From Bradyrhizobiaceae bacterium (GTDB lineage: Bacteria > Pseudomonadota > Alphaproteobacteria > Rhizobiales > Xanthobacteraceae): a stretch of DNA of 35,097 nt. The DNA is taken from NCBI GenBank assembly GCA_947481635.1, contig CANKHJ010000028.1:1-35097 (forward strand), written 5' to 3'. The position numbers and the translations under genes were made by a program. Shown piece after piece: positions 9,181-18,077 of this stretch. Position 1 is the first letter of the stretch. Each line of letters opens with the position of its first letter. The notes below the pieces were generated by a model. That model was given only the letters and a program-made list of their open reading frames with translations. It had not been told where the DNA came from and ran no database searches.

Positions 9181-9618
9181 TCAATCGAGCGTGAGCGGCT
9201 TGCCGCCCAGATCCTCGGCGCGCTCGATCTTCACCAGCACGGCATAGCCTTTGCGCTCCGCGTCGCGGTCCTTCTCGGGCTGGACGACCTTGTCCCAGAC
9301 CTTGTCGCGCATCTCGCCGTCCTTGTAGACCTTGGCGGTGCCGTAGAAACGAGCGACGCCGCCGCCGGGAAGGGTGCCGTCCTCGCGCAGCTTCGGATTG
9401 CGATAGAAGATCGTGACCTTGCTGCCGTCGTGGATATTCTCCGTGGTCGAGCCCTTGCCGCGCTCCCAGAAGCCGATGTGCTCGTCGTCATACACCAGCA
9501 CACTGCCGCGCATGGTGACCTGCGCGTAGCCATTCGGAAGCACGGTCGCGACCTGGCAGGTCAGTGCCGGGAAGGCGCTATTGATATGCGGCTGCAGGAT
9601 TTTCGGTACTTTGGCCAA
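9181..9618 (-). CDS. Pyridoxamine 5'-phosphate oxidase-like split-barrel protein
   Basis: 145 residues resembling FMN-binding split-barrel proteins: strand pattern ALTCQVATVLPNGYAQVTM, then GSVLVYDDEHIGFWERGKG and KVTIFYRNPKLR, GVARFYGTAKVY. True PNPOx active-site residues are not evident, so the substrate (F420, FMN, haem or none) is open. The start codon is TTG at 9618-9616, supported by GGAGGG ending 5 nt upstream; no in-frame ATG offers a similar site. It is divergent from glyA across 230 bp. Family call moderate; function unknown. Confidence 0.7.
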   Translation of the reverse strand: MAKVPKILQPHINSAFPALTCQVATVLPNGYAQVTMRGSVLVYDDEHIGFWERGKGSTTENIHDGSKVTIFYRNPKLREDGTLPGGGVARFYGTAKVYKDGEMRDKVWDKVVQPEKDRDAERKGYAVLVKIERAEDLGGKPLTLD

Positions 9619-9623
9619 GGGTT

Positions 9624-9629
9624 CCCTCC
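9624..9629 (-). promoter_or_regulatory. Shine-Dalgarno that fixes a TTG start
   Basis: Minus-strand GGAGGG with a 5-nt spacer to the TTG codon at 9618-9616. It decides the start of the split-barrel protein gene. Confidence 0.65.
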
Positions 9630-9848
9630 GTTGTGTTCATTTGAACGCTCTGCGGTAATCCTGCCGGATCGCGTGGTCAAGCCAAACGATCATATCTTTC
9701 AAGTGCCTAATATCACTACATGTTGAGGCTCTAGCCCCGCAAACTGCCAGCGCTTGGCGGGCCCGGGAGGAATATGCTATCGCGGCGCAGGTTCCGGCGG
9801 TCGCGTCGTCCTGCAGGAACAATGCCGATCCCGTCCGAAGGAAATTGC

Positions 9849-11147
9849 ATGTCCGCCCCGAGCGTGGCCTCACAGGCCGATGCGCTGTTCAGCGCTCCGT
9901 TAAGCGAAACCGACCCGGAAATCGCCGACGTGATCGGCCGCGAGCTCGGCCGCCAGCGCGACGAGATCGAGCTGATCGCGTCGGAGAATATCGTCAGCCG
10001 CGCCGTGCTCGAGGCGCAGGGCTCGGTCCTGACCAACAAATACGCCGAAGGCTATCCCGGCCGCCGCTATTACGGCGGTTGCCAATATGTCGACGTCGCC
10101 GAGCAGCTTGCGATCGACCGGGTCTGCAAGCTGTTTGGCGCGAGTTTTGCGAATGTGCAGCCGCATTCCGGCGCTTCGGCGAATGCCGCCGCCTTCATGG
10201 CGATGATGCAGCCGGGCGATACCTTTCTCGGCCTCAATCTCGCCGCCGGCGGACATCTGTCGCATGGCCTGCCGGCGAACATGTCGGGCAAGTGGTTCAA
10301 GCCGGTGTCCTACGGCGTGAAGCGCGACGACCAGCGCATCGATTATGAGGAACTTGGCAACCTCGCGCGTCAGCATAAGCCGAAGGTGATCATCGCGGGC
10401 GGCTCGGCCTATCCGCGCATCATCGATTTCAAGCGCTTCCGCGAGATCGCGGATGAGGTCGGCGCCTTGCTGATGGTCGACATGGCGCATTTCGCCGGCC
10501 TGGTCGCGGGCGGGGTGCATCCGAACCCGGTGCCGCATGCGCATATCGTGACCTCGACCGCGCACAAGACGCTGCGCGGGCCGCGCTCCGGCTTCATCCT
10601 CACCAACGACGAGGAGATGGCGAAGAAGGTCAATTCGGCGGTGTTCCCAGGCCTCCAGGGCGGGCCGCTGATGCACGTGATTGCGGCCAAGGCGGTGGCG
10701 TTCGGCGAGGCCTTGCGCCCGTCATTCAAACTCTATGCGAAGAATGTAATCGATAACGCCAAGGTGTTGTCGGAGACATTGAAGTCGCGCGGCTTCGACA
10801 TCACCTCCGGCGGCACCGACACCCACCTGATGCTGGTCGACCTGCGGGTCAAGAACCTCACCGGCAAGGTCGCCGAAGTAGCGCTCGGCCGCGCGCTGAT
10901 CACCTGCAACAAGAACGGCATTCCGTTCGATCCGCAGAAGGCGACGATCACCTCCGGCGTCCGGCTCGGCACGCCGGCGGGAACCACGCGCGGCTTCGGC
11001 GTGGCGGAATTTCGCCAGGTCGGCGAGATGATCGCGGACGTGCTGGACGTGCTGTCGCAGAAGGGCGTCGAACAGGATTCGCTGGTCGAGGCGGCGGTGC
11101 GCGAAAGGGTGAAGACGCTGGTCGGGCGGTTTCCGATTTATCAATAG
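9849..11147 (+). CDS. glyA: Serine hydroxymethyltransferase
   Basis: PLP enzyme converting serine and tetrahydrofolate to glycine and 5,10-methylenetetrahydrofolate; cytosolic, 432 residues, normal length. Landmarks: [18 protein letters not shown] and [18 protein letters not shown] near the N-terminus, and [15 protein letters not shown] with PLP lysine K240. Start at 9849 (MSAPSVASQ) is preferred because AAGGA lies 6 nt upstream; a longer reading from 9774 gives an unlikely Arg-rich leader. It heads the region leading to nrdR, a common rhizobial order, but a palindromic repeat and a strong hairpin lie between the two genes, so they may be partly separate in transcription. Confidence 0.97.
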   Translation: MSAPSVASQADALFSAPLSETDPEIADVIGRELGRQRDEIELIASENIVSRAVLEAQGSVLTNKYAEGYPGRRYYGGCQYVDVAEQLAIDRVCKLFGASFANVQPHSGASANAAAFMAMMQPGDTFLGLNLAAGGHLSHGLPANMSGKWFKPVSYGVKRDDQRIDYEELGNLARQHKPKVIIAGGSAYPRIIDFKRFREIADEVGALLMVDMAHFAGLVAGGVHPNPVPHAHIVTSTAHKTLRGPRSGFILTNDEEMAKKVNSAVFPGLQGGPLMHVIAAKAVAFGEALRPSFKLYAKNVIDNAKVLSETLKSRGFDITSGGTDTHLMLVDLRVKNLTGKVAEVALGRALITCNKNGIPFDPQKATITSGVRLGTPAGTTRGFGVAEFRQVGEMIADVLDVLSQKGVEQDSLVEAAVRERVKTLVGRFPIYQ

Positions 11148-11193
11148 AGCATGATCCGGAAAAGTGGAGACCGGTTTTCCGACAAGATCATGC
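11148..11193. repeat. Palindromic repeat, family C copy 1
   Basis: GCATGATCCGGAAAAG on the left and CGGTTTTCCGACAAGATCATGC on the right form an imperfect inverted repeat of the kind scattered in Bradyrhizobium-like genomes. It begins at the base right after the glyA stop codon. A shorter relative is at 22261-22292, where it also overlaps a stop codon. Confidence 0.75.
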
Positions 11194-11202
11194 GCAAACG
11201 AA

Positions 11203-11235
11203 GAGCTACAGCGCGATAATATCGCGCTGTAGCTC
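11203..11235. repeat. Perfect 15-bp stem hairpin between glyA and nrdR
   Basis: GAGCTACAGCGCGAT, loop AAT, then ATCGCGCTGTAGCTC: 15 uninterrupted base pairs with a 3-nt loop. There is no T-tract after it (TGAAAGG follows), so it is not a standard terminator. It ends 15 nt before the nrdR start and its 3' flank carries the nrdR ribosome-binding site. It may be the tail module of the adjacent family C repeat, an RNA-processing site, or an operator. Confidence 0.8.
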
Positions 11236-11250
11236 TGAAAGGCGGGGAAG

Positions 11251-11739
11251 ATGCGCTGTCCGAATTGCGCCAGTCTTGATACCCAGGTGAAGGACTCGCG
11301 CCCGACCGAGGATTCCTCAGTGATCCGGCGCCGTCGCGTCTGCCTGGCCTGCAATTTCCGCTTCACCACCTTCGAACGCGTGCAACTGCGCGAATTGGTG
11401 GTGATGAAGCGCAACAGCCGCCGGGTGCCGTTCGATCGCGACAAGCTGTTGCGCTCGGTGCAGATCTCGCTGCGCAAAAGGCCGGTCGCGCCGGATCGCA
11501 TCGATGCGGTCGTCTCCAAGATCGTGCGCGAATTGGAAAGCCAGGGCGAGGCTGAGATTTCGTCCGAGACCATCGGCGAGATGGTGATGGAGAATCTGCG
11601 CGAGCTCGACGACGTCGCCTATGTGCGCTTCGCGTCGGTCTATCGCAATTTCCGCGAAGCCAAGGACTTCAAGGCGGTGTTGGACGAACTCTCCGGCGAA
11701 GAGGGCGGCCCGCAGCCGGTTGTCCCCGCGCCGAAATGA
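11251..11739 (+). CDS. nrdR: Transcriptional repressor NrdR
   Basis: 162-residue regulator of ribonucleotide reductase genes that senses ATP/dATP. The N-terminal zinc ribbon has C3-x-x-C6 (MRCPNC) and C31-x-x-C34 (CLAC), and the basic patch SVIRRRRV lies between them. An ATP-cone domain follows at about residues 49-139 ([20 protein letters not shown] and [20 protein letters not shown]). It starts with ATG after GGCGGGGAAG. Its stop overlaps the ribD start (ATGA), so it is translated with the riboflavin genes, a common bacterial arrangement. Confidence 0.96.
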   Translation: MRCPNCASLDTQVKDSRPTEDSSVIRRRRVCLACNFRFTTFERVQLRELVVMKRNSRRVPFDRDKLLRSVQISLRKRPVAPDRIDAVVSKIVRELESQGEAEISSETIGEMVMENLRELDDVAYVRFASVYRNFREAKDFKAVLDELSGEEGGPQPVVPAPK

Positions 11740-12839
11740 CGTCGCCGGCTGATGACGCGCGTTTCATGGCGCTTGCGCTGTCGCTCGGTCGCCGCGGCCT
11801 CGGCAATACCTGGCCCAATCCGGCGGTCGGCGCCGTCGCGGTGAAGGACGGCGTGATTGTCGGGCGCGGCCGGACCATGCCCGGCGGCCGTCCGCATGCC
11901 GAACCAGGCGCGTTGCAACAGGCTGGCGATGCTGCGCGCGGCGCGACGCTCTATGTCTCGCTCGAGCCGTGCTCGCATCACGGCAAGACGCCGCCTTGCG
12001 CCGATGCGATCGTCGCGGCCGGGATTGCCCGCGTCGTGTCCGCGCTTGAGGATCCGAACCCGAAAGTCGCCGGGCAGGGGCACGCAAGGCTGCGCGCGAC
12101 CGGCACCGCCGTGGACGTCGGCATCGGCGCGTCCGAGGCGTTGCGCGCGCATGCCGGGCATATCCGCCGCGTGCGCGATGGGCGGCCTCATGTCAGGCTC
12201 AAGCTCGCGGTGTCGTCGGACGGCAAGGCCGGCCTCGCCGGCCGCAGGCCGGCGCCGATCACCGGCGAGGAGACGCGTGCGCACGTCCATCTGATGCGCG
12301 CGATGAATGACGCGGTGATCACCGGGATCGGAACCATCCTGTCCGACGATCCGCAACTGACCTGCCGTCTGCCTGGAATGGACAACCGGTCGCCGTTGCG
12401 GGTGGTGCTCGACACGAGGCTGCGCCTGCCTCTGGACAGCAAGCTGGTGACCACCGCGCGCGACGTCCCGGTCTGGGTCGTGACCGGCGAGACTTCATCG
12501 ACGCAAGCGGAGCAGGCGTTGCGGGCCTGTGGCGTCGAGATCATCAGGGTGAAGACCGCCGGCGCGGGGATCGATCTCGCGGCCACGTTGCAGGCGCTGG
12601 CCGAGCGCGGGCTGACCCGTGTGATGGTCGAGGCCGGGCCGATCCTGTCGGCCGCCTTCCTGCGCGCCGACCTGGTGGACGAGGCGGTGCTGCTGCGCGG
12701 TCCGAAACCGGTCGGCGCCGACGGGCTCGATGCGCTGGACGGCCTGCCGCTCGATGCTCTCACCGCATCGCCGCGGCTGACAGCGCGGGGCGCAGAGGCT
12801 ATTGGTCACGACACAATCGAAACATTCGAGCGTTCCTGA
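11736..12839 (+). CDS. ribD: Bifunctional diaminohydroxyphosphoribosylaminopyrimidine deaminase / 5-amino-6-uracil reductase
   Basis: Second and third steps of riboflavin synthesis. 367 residues. The N-terminal deaminase domain has its zinc ligands H54-A-E56 (in [11 protein letters not shown]), C79 and C88 ([12 protein letters not shown]). The C-terminal reductase domain runs from about residue 150 and includes [16 protein letters not shown] and [14 protein letters not shown]. The start overlaps nrdR by ATGA, and the stop shares a base with the ribE start (TGATG). Complete and of usual length. Confidence 0.95.
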   Translation: MTSPADDARFMALALSLGRRGLGNTWPNPAVGAVAVKDGVIVGRGRTMPGGRPHAEPGALQQAGDAARGATLYVSLEPCSHHGKTPPCADAIVAAGIARVVSALEDPNPKVAGQGHARLRATGTAVDVGIGASEALRAHAGHIRRVRDGRPHVRLKLAVSSDGKAGLAGRRPAPITGEETRAHVHLMRAMNDAVITGIGTILSDDPQLTCRLPGMDNRSPLRVVLDTRLRLPLDSKLVTTARDVPVWVVTGETSSTQAEQALRACGVEIIRVKTAGAGIDLAATLQALAERGLTRVMVEAGPILSAAFLRADLVDEAVLLRGPKPVGADGLDALDGLPLDALTASPRLTARGAEAIGHDTIETFERS

Positions 12840-13459
12840 TGTTCACGGGTCTGGTCACAGATGTCGGCGAGGTGCTCGCGGTCGAGCCGCGCGGCGAGGG
12901 TTTGCAACGGCTCAAGGTCGCCTGCATCTATGACCGCGACACGATCGTCGACGGCGCCTCGATCGCCCATGCCGGCGTCTGCATGACGGTGGTGGCGGCA
13001 GGCATCGAAGGCAACCGCACCTGGTACGCGGTCGATGCCGCGGCCGAGACCCTGCGCCTGACCACGGTCGGCCGATGGCGCAAGGGCCAGCGCATCAATC
13101 TCGAGCGTCCGCTCAAGGTCGGCGACGAGCTCGGCGGCCATATTGTCCAGGGCCATGTCGACGGCATCGCGAGCCTGATCACGCGCGAGGACCTGACCGA
13201 CATGGCGCGGCTGGTGTTCCGAGTACCTGAAGACCTCGCGCCCTTCATCGCGGTGAAGGGATCGGTCGCGCTCGACGGCGTCTCGCTGACCGTCAATGAG
13301 GTCGACGGCGACACCTTCTCGGTGCTGATCATCCCGCACACGCTGGCGGTCACGACAATCGGTGCGCTCAAGGCCGGCGACGAGGTCAATATCGAGGTCG
13401 ACATGATGGCGCGTTATGCAGCCCGGCTGATGGAAGCCAAACCGGCACCTATGCGCTGA
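12839..13459 (+). CDS. ribE: Riboflavin synthase, alpha subunit
   Basis: Dismutates two 6,7-dimethyl-8-ribityllumazine molecules to riboflavin. 206 residues, with the diagnostic MFTGLV start and two homologous lumazine-binding barrels: the first begins at residue 1, the second around residue 99 ([13 protein letters not shown]), and [23 protein letters not shown] follows. Start overlaps the ribD stop by one base. The gene is called ribE here, as in most alphaproteobacteria (ribC in E. coli naming). Confidence 0.95.
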   Translation: MFTGLVTDVGEVLAVEPRGEGLQRLKVACIYDRDTIVDGASIAHAGVCMTVVAAGIEGNRTWYAVDAAAETLRLTTVGRWRKGQRINLERPLKVGDELGGHIVQGHVDGIASLITREDLTDMARLVFRVPEDLAPFIAVKGSVALDGVSLTVNEVDGDTFSVLIIPHTLAVTTIGALKAGDEVNIEVDMMARYAARLMEAKPAPMR

Positions 13460-13526
13460 ACGCGGCCTCCCGCGCTTGTTACCTTCGGCTCCGCTTGCTA
13501 CCACCACGGCTCGATTGGAGACGGAT

Positions 13527-14018
13527 ATGGCCGAACCGAGGCGCGACGCGGAACAGCAGACCCAGAACCTCAAGGGTGCACGCATCCTGATCGTCGAGGC
13601 GCGTTTCTATAACGACATCGCCGACGCCTTGCTGGAAGGCGCGACCGCGGTGCTCGCGTCCGCCGGCACCGAATATGACCAGGTCACGGTGCCGGGTTCG
13701 CTCGAAATTCCCTCCGCCATCGCCATTGCGGTGGACGGCGCCGAACGGCGCGGCCGGCCTTATGAGGGCGTCGTCGCGCTCGGCTGCGTGATCCGCGGCG
13801 AGACCATTCACTTCGAGATCGTGTCGATGACCTCGGCGCAGGCGATCATGGATCTGTCGGTGAAGCGCGTGCTGCCGATCGGCAATGGCATCATCACGGT
13901 GAATACCGAAGAACAGGCCTGGGCGCGGGCGCGCCGTACCGATCTCGACAAGGGCGGCGACGCGGCGCGCGCGACGCTTGCCATGGTGCGCCTCAAGCGC
14001 CGCATGAGGCTCGGGTGA
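13527..14018 (+). CDS. ribH: 6,7-dimethyl-8-ribityllumazine synthase
   Basis: Joins the ribityl-uracil amine with dihydroxybutanone phosphate, the penultimate riboflavin step; forms capsid-like oligomers in many species. 163 residues. Motifs: [28 protein letters not shown] and [14 protein letters not shown], the last carrying the catalytic His. Start at 13527 (MAEPRRD) is chosen because GGAG lies 6 nt upstream; the in-frame reading to 13476 begins with a non-ATG codon and has no such signal. The stop overlaps a GTG start of nusB. No ribB/ribA gene is in this cluster. Confidence 0.94.
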   Translation: MAEPRRDAEQQTQNLKGARILIVEARFYNDIADALLEGATAVLASAGTEYDQVTVPGSLEIPSAIAIAVDGAERRGRPYEGVVALGCVIRGETIHFEIVSMTSAQAIMDLSVKRVLPIGNGIITVNTEEQAWARARRTDLDKGGDAARATLAMVRLKRRMRLG

Positions 14019-14524
14019 CCGCCGGCCCGCAGCCGCACAACAACGAGCGCCGGGCGAACCGGCGCGGTGCGGCACGGCTCGCGGCGGTGCAGGCGCTCTA
14101 CCAGATGGACATTGCCGGGACCGAACTTCCTGACATCCTGGCGCAATTCGAAAGCCACTGGATCGGCCAGGAGGTCGAGGGCGAGCAATATCTGCCCGCC
14201 GAGGCGGCTTTCTTTCGCGACATTGTCGGTGGCGTGGTGCGCGAGCAGCGCGTGCTCGATCCAATGGTCGACAAAGCGTTGTCGGCCGGCTGGCCGCTCA
14301 AGCGCGTCGAGGCGATCCTGCGCGCGGTGCTGCGCGCCGGCGCCTATGAACTGGCGCACCGCGCGGATATTCCGGCGCGCGTCGTGGTCTCCGAGTATGT
14401 CGATGTCGCGCATGCCTTCGTCGAGCGCGACGAGACCGGGCTGGTCAATGCCGTGCTGGATCAGCTTGCGCGGCAATTGCGCGCCGAGGAGCTCGGCGCC
14501 GGCGCCGGCGCCGGCGCCGCATGA
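14015..14524 (+). CDS. nusB: Transcription antitermination factor NusB
   Basis: All-helical RNA-binding factor for rRNA antitermination. 169 residues. Recognised by [18 protein letters not shown] at the N-terminus and, near the end, [20 protein letters not shown] and [15 protein letters not shown]. It starts with GTG overlapping the ribH stop (GTGA) and ends with ATGA overlapping thiL, so it is translated as part of the cofactor operon. The last eight or so residues are a Gly-Ala repeat coded by four GGCGCC units, beyond the conserved fold. Confidence 0.95.
   Translation: MTAGPQPHNNERRANRRGAARLAAVQALYQMDIAGTELPDILAQFESHWIGQEVEGEQYLPAEAAFFRDIVGGVVREQRVLDPMVDKALSAGWPLKRVEAILRAVLRAGAYELAHRADIPARVVVSEYVDVAHAFVERDETGLVNAVLDQLARQLRAEELGAGAGAGAA
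14495..14518 (+). repeat. Hexanucleotide tandem repeat (GGCGCC)4 at nusB/thiL junction
   Basis: Four exact GGCGCC units encode Gly-Ala repeats at the NusB C-terminus and end 2 nt before the thiL ATG. Each unit is self-complementary, so the tract can fold. Changes in copy number would keep the nusB frame. Confidence 0.9.
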
Positions 14525-15543
14525 GCGCCGCTGCCGATGACGCGCAAGGAAACCGCGAAGACAGTGGTGAAGATCGGCTGATCGCACGCTATTTCCGGCC
14601 GCTCGCCACCGATCCCGGTGCGTTTGATCTGCGCGACGATGCGGCGACGCTGATGCCGCCGCCCGGCATGGAGGTGGTGCTGCAGGCGGACGCGCTGGTC
14701 GGCGGCGTGCATTTCTTCCCCGACGATCCGGCCGACCTGGTCGCGCGCAAGGCGCTGCGCGTGAACCTGTCCGATCTTGCGGCGAAGGGAGCGACTCCGG
14801 CGGGCTTCCTGCTGACGCTCGCGCTGCCGGCGGAAACCAGCGAGGCCTGGCTGCAGGATTTTGCGCGCGGTCTCGGCGACGACGCGGCCGCGTTTGGCTG
14901 CCCGCTGTTGGGCGGGGACACCGTTCGCACCTCTGGTCCGGTCGTGATCTCGATCTCCGCCTTCGGCCTGGTGCCGCAGGGGCGCATGGTGCGCCGCGCC
15001 GGCGCGCAAGCAGGGGACGTCATCGTCGTCACCGGCACCATCGGCGACAGCGCGCTGGGCCTTCTCCTGCGCACCGATGCGGCGGCCGCGGCGCGCTGGA
15101 AACTCGATCATGTCGAACGCGGCACTCTCGCCGAACGTTACTTGCTGCCGCAGCCGCGGCTGGCTCTCGCCAAGGCGGTGCTGGAACACGCGACTGCGGC
15201 GATGGACGTGTCCGACGGGCTTGCGGGCGATCTCGCCAAGCTCTGCGGCGTGTCCGGCGTTGATGCCGAAGTGGATGCCGCCAAGGTCCCGTTCTCGGCC
15301 GCCGCCGCCAAGGCGATCGCGGCCGAGCCGGGCTTGCTGCAGGGGGCATTGTCGGGCGGCGACGATTACGAGATCATTGCCACGCTTCCCGCGGCGAAAC
15401 TCGGTGCATTGCGTTCCGCTGGCGCGGCCACGGGCGTGCCTGTGACCGAGATCGGCCGTATAGTGGCGGGCAGGGGCGGGGCCCGCTTCTTCGACCACGG
15501 CCAACAACTGGCGTTCGAGCGCACATCGTTCAGCCATTTCTAA
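14521..15543 (+). CDS. thiL: Thiamine-monophosphate kinase
   Basis: Phosphorylates thiamine phosphate to the active cofactor thiamine diphosphate. 340 residues, PurM-like fold. Seen: FDLRDDAATLMPPPG and VLQADALVGGVHFF with metal-binding acidic residues, DLAAKGATPAGFLLTLALP, LLGGDTVRTSGP, and near the C-terminus AAMDVSDGLAGDLAKL and SGGDDYEIIATLP. The start overlaps the nusB stop by ATGA. nusB-thiL linkage is standard in proteobacteria. Confidence 0.95.
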   Translation: MSAAADDAQGNREDSGEDRLIARYFRPLATDPGAFDLRDDAATLMPPPGMEVVLQADALVGGVHFFPDDPADLVARKALRVNLSDLAAKGATPAGFLLTLALPAETSEAWLQDFARGLGDDAAAFGCPLLGGDTVRTSGPVVISISAFGLVPQGRMVRRAGAQAGDVIVVTGTIGDSALGLLLRTDAAAAARWKLDHVERGTLAERYLLPQPRLALAKAVLEHATAAMDVSDGLAGDLAKLCGVSGVDAEVDAAKVPFSAAAAKAIAAEPGLLQGALSGGDDYEIIATLPAAKLGALRSAGAATGVPVTEIGRIVAGRGGARFFDHGQQLAFERTSFSHF

Positions 15544-15559
15544 GGGTAGGAATCGTCCG

Positions 15560-16810
15560 ATGCATGACCGTACGGCTGTGATCAAGCGCGGGCCGGCTCC
15601 CGCGGACGCGGCGACCAGGCTCGCGTTGAAGCGGCGCTATCCGACCATCGCGGACCTGCGCAAGGCATCGCGCAAGAACATCCCGAATTTCGCCTATGAA
15701 TACATGGATGGCGGCGCCGGCTCGGACGGCAATATCGCGCGCAACAATGCCTCGCTCGACGGCATCGAGATGGTGCCGCGCTACGGCGTGATGATTTCGC
15801 CGCCGCCCTGCGAGGTCACATTGTTCGGCCGCAAATACGCCGCGCCGTTCGGCATAGCGCCGATGGGCGGCCCCTCGGTGGTGTTTCCCGGCGCCGACGT
15901 GTTCATGGCCAGCGCCGCGCAGCATGCGCGCGTGCCTTACACGCTAGGCCTCGTCGCCGGGATCGATGTCGAGCGCGCCGCCGAGCTTGCGCCGGATGTG
16001 CTCTGGTTCCAGCTCTATCGTTACGCCAAGAACGAACACAAGATCGGCTTCGACCTGGTGCGCCGCGCCGAAATCGCCGGCGTACACGTACTGATGCTCA
16101 CCATGGACACCCCGACCCGCACCACGCGTCCGCGCGAGGTGAAGAGTGGCATCCTCAATCCGTTCAAGCTCGACATGCGCCTGCGGATGGACGCGCTGTC
16201 CGCGCCGCGCTGGATGATGTCGATGCGCAAATATGGCGTGCCGCGTTTTGCGAGCTTCGCGCCTTATCTGCCTCCCAATGCCGGCATCGAGGAGACCGCG
16301 AAATTCACCGCGTCCGAAGGCGGCGGCGCATTCTCGTGGGACGAGGTCGCGCGCTATCGCGACAAGTGGAAGAAGCCGCTGGTGCTGAAAGGGATCATGC
16401 ATCCCGCCGACGCGGAACGCGCGGTATCGCTCGGGATCGACGGCATCCTGGTCTCGAACCATGGCGGCCGGCAGATCGAGGCGCTGCCGGCGGCGATCGA
16501 CGTGTTGCCGGCGATTGCCGAGCAAGTGAAAGGTCGCGCCACCATCCTGTTCGACAGCGGCGTCCGCTCCGGTTGGGATGTCGCGCGCGCGGTGGCGCTC
16601 GGCGCCGACGTCGCGCTCGCCGGCAAGGCGTTCCTCTGGAGCATGGGCGCGATCGGGTCGCGCGGGCCGGGTCATGTCATCGACACCGTGACCGAGGATC
16701 TGCGCGCGACGCTCGGTCAGCTCGGCGCGGCGGACGTGGCCGCACTGCGTTCGGTCCATACCAGGCATTCCACCGCGTACCGGCTTTCGGACTTCCAAAA
16801 GCAGGGTTGA
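15560..16810 (+). CDS. FMN-dependent alpha-hydroxy-acid oxidase/dehydrogenase (L-lactate dehydrogenase-like)
   Basis: TIM-barrel flavoenzyme of 416 residues oxidising L-2-hydroxy acids to 2-oxo acids. Signature elements: YEYMDGGAGSD at the N-terminus, APFGIAPMGG, LMLTMDTPTRTTRPRE, LVLKGIMHPADA and the active-site SNHGGRQIEALPA with catalytic His301, then FDSGVRSGWDVARAVALGA. It follows thiL by 16 bp, with GGTAGGA about 8 nt before ATG, so it may be a tail gene of the cofactor operon. LldD-like for lactate is plausible, but mandelate, glycolate or another hydroxy acid is possible; the MFS gene downstream may carry its substrate. Confidence 0.88.
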   Translation: MHDRTAVIKRGPAPADAATRLALKRRYPTIADLRKASRKNIPNFAYEYMDGGAGSDGNIARNNASLDGIEMVPRYGVMISPPPCEVTLFGRKYAAPFGIAPMGGPSVVFPGADVFMASAAQHARVPYTLGLVAGIDVERAAELAPDVLWFQLYRYAKNEHKIGFDLVRRAEIAGVHVLMLTMDTPTRTTRPREVKSGILNPFKLDMRLRMDALSAPRWMMSMRKYGVPRFASFAPYLPPNAGIEETAKFTASEGGGAFSWDEVARYRDKWKKPLVLKGIMHPADAERAVSLGIDGILVSNHGGRQIEALPAAIDVLPAIAEQVKGRATILFDSGVRSGWDVARAVALGADVALAGKAFLWSMGAIGSRGPGHVIDTVTEDLRATLGQLGAADVAALRSVHTRHSTAYRLSDFQKQG

Positions 16811-16825
16811 GCGGGCAAGAAGCTC

Positions 16826-16846
16826 AGAGCCTTCGACGGAGGCTCT
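16826..16846 (+). promoter_or_regulatory. Stem-loop abutting the MFS gene ribosome-binding site
   Basis: AGAGCCT, loop TCGACGG, AGGCTCT: a perfect 7-bp stem whose 3' side is immediately followed by the GGGGGA Shine-Dalgarno at 16847-16852. It could mark a weak stop after the oxidase gene or tune MFS translation. No T-tract follows. Confidence 0.45.
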
Positions 16847-16858
16847 GGGGGAATCTCA

Positions 16859-18073
16859 ATGACCATTGCACAGGCTGATGCCGCCGCCGCGCCGGATGAC
16901 CGGCTGGCGCGCCGCAACGTCTTCGTGCTGGCCTTCGCCACCGCGCTGGCTGGCGGCAACTCCACCGTGATGCTGGCGACCGGCGCGATCACCGGCTCGA
17001 TGCTGGCGCCGTCGAAGTCGCTCGCCACCTTGCCGGTGAGCGCTTACGTGATCGGCCAATGGCTCAGCACCCTGCCGGTCGGCGCGCTGGCTGCGCGGCT
17101 CGGGCGGCGCACCACCTATCAGATCGGTGCCGGTTTCGGCGTGCTGGCGGGTTTGATCGCCTGCGCCGCGGTGCTCCAGGGCTCATTCGTGCTGTTCCTG
17201 GTGGCCGCCTTCAACGCCGGCATCTATGCCGCCGCGCACCAGTCCTATCGCTTCGCCGCGGCCGATACCGCCAGCGAGGCGTTCCGTCCCAAGGCGATCG
17301 CCTGGGTGATGGCGGGCGGCATCTTCGCGGCCCTGTTCGGCCCCCAGCTCGTGATCCTGACCAAGGATTTCATGCCGCCTTATCTGTTTGCCGTCAGCTA
17401 CCTGGCCCAGGCCGGCACCGCCGTGCTTGCCGCCCTGGTGCTCTGCCTGGTCAAGCTGCCGCCGGTGAAGCTGGCCAAGGGCGCATCCACCGGACGCCCG
17501 CTCGGCGAGATCGCGCGCCAGCCGCGCTTCATCGTGGCGGCTTTGTGCGGCGTCGCGAGCTTCGCAACGATGAGCCTCGTGATGACCTCGGCACCGCTTG
17601 CGATGCTCGATTGCAATTTCTCGATCACCGAGGCGACGCTCGGCCTGCAATGGCATGTGCTGGCAATGTTCGGTCCTAGCCTGTTCACCGGCCAGCTCTG
17701 CGCCCGCTATGGCGCCGACCGCGTCGCCGGTGTCGGCCTCGCCCTGATCGCAGCGAGCGGGATCGTCGCCATTGCCGGGATCACGCTCGCCCATTTCTGG
17801 ATCTCGCTGATCCTGCTCGGGATTGGATGGAATTTCGGCCTGATCGGCGCCACCACCATGGTCACCGCCTGCCACCGGCCGGAAGAGCGTTTTCGGGTAC
17901 AGTCGTTCAACGACTTCCTGGTGTTCGGCAGTCTCGCGATGAGTTCGCTGCTGTCCGGGGCATTGCTGGCGAATTACGGATGGGTGGTCGTGAACCAGGT
18001 GATTTTCCCGGTGGTGCTGGCGGCCGGCGCGATGTTGATCTGGCAGCGCAGTCGCGTGACGGCGGCGGCCTGA
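16859..18073 (+). CDS. Major facilitator superfamily transporter
   Basis: 404 residues with about 12 hydrophobic segments in two bundles separated near residue 200-215 (LPPVKLAKGASTGRPL). The loop between helices 2 and 3 has LAARLGRRTTYQIG, an MFS motif A variant. The presumed fourth helix region reads FNAGIYAAAHQSYRFAAAD. ATG follows GGGGGA by 6 nt. Located after the hydroxy-acid oxidase gene, so a carboxylate or efflux substrate is possible but unproven. Convergent with the VOC gene, 4 bp between stops. Confidence 0.85.
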   Translation: MTIAQADAAAAPDDRLARRNVFVLAFATALAGGNSTVMLATGAITGSMLAPSKSLATLPVSAYVIGQWLSTLPVGALAARLGRRTTYQIGAGFGVLAGLIACAAVLQGSFVLFLVAAFNAGIYAAAHQSYRFAAADTASEAFRPKAIAWVMAGGIFAALFGPQLVILTKDFMPPYLFAVSYLAQAGTAVLAALVLCLVKLPPVKLAKGASTGRPLGEIARQPRFIVAALCGVASFATMSLVMTSAPLAMLDCNFSITEATLGLQWHVLAMFGPSLFTGQLCARYGADRVAGVGLALIAASGIVAIAGITLAHFWISLILLGIGWNFGLIGATTMVTACHRPEERFRVQSFNDFLVFGSLAMSSLLSGALLANYGWVVVNQVIFPVVLAAGAMLIWQRSRVTAAA

Positions 18074-18077
18074 AGGC

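Noticed and set aside
11203-11235. Intrinsic terminator for glyA
   Set aside because: Stem is excellent but there is no T-tract on either strand, so I list it as a hairpin of unknown role.
14495-14518. Phase-variable switch in nusB
   Set aside because: The repeat unit is six bases, so slippage keeps the frame; on/off switching is not possible, only length change.
14461-15585. 374-codon frame antisense to thiL
   Set aside because: Overlaps three real starts/stops on the other strand and has biased composition.
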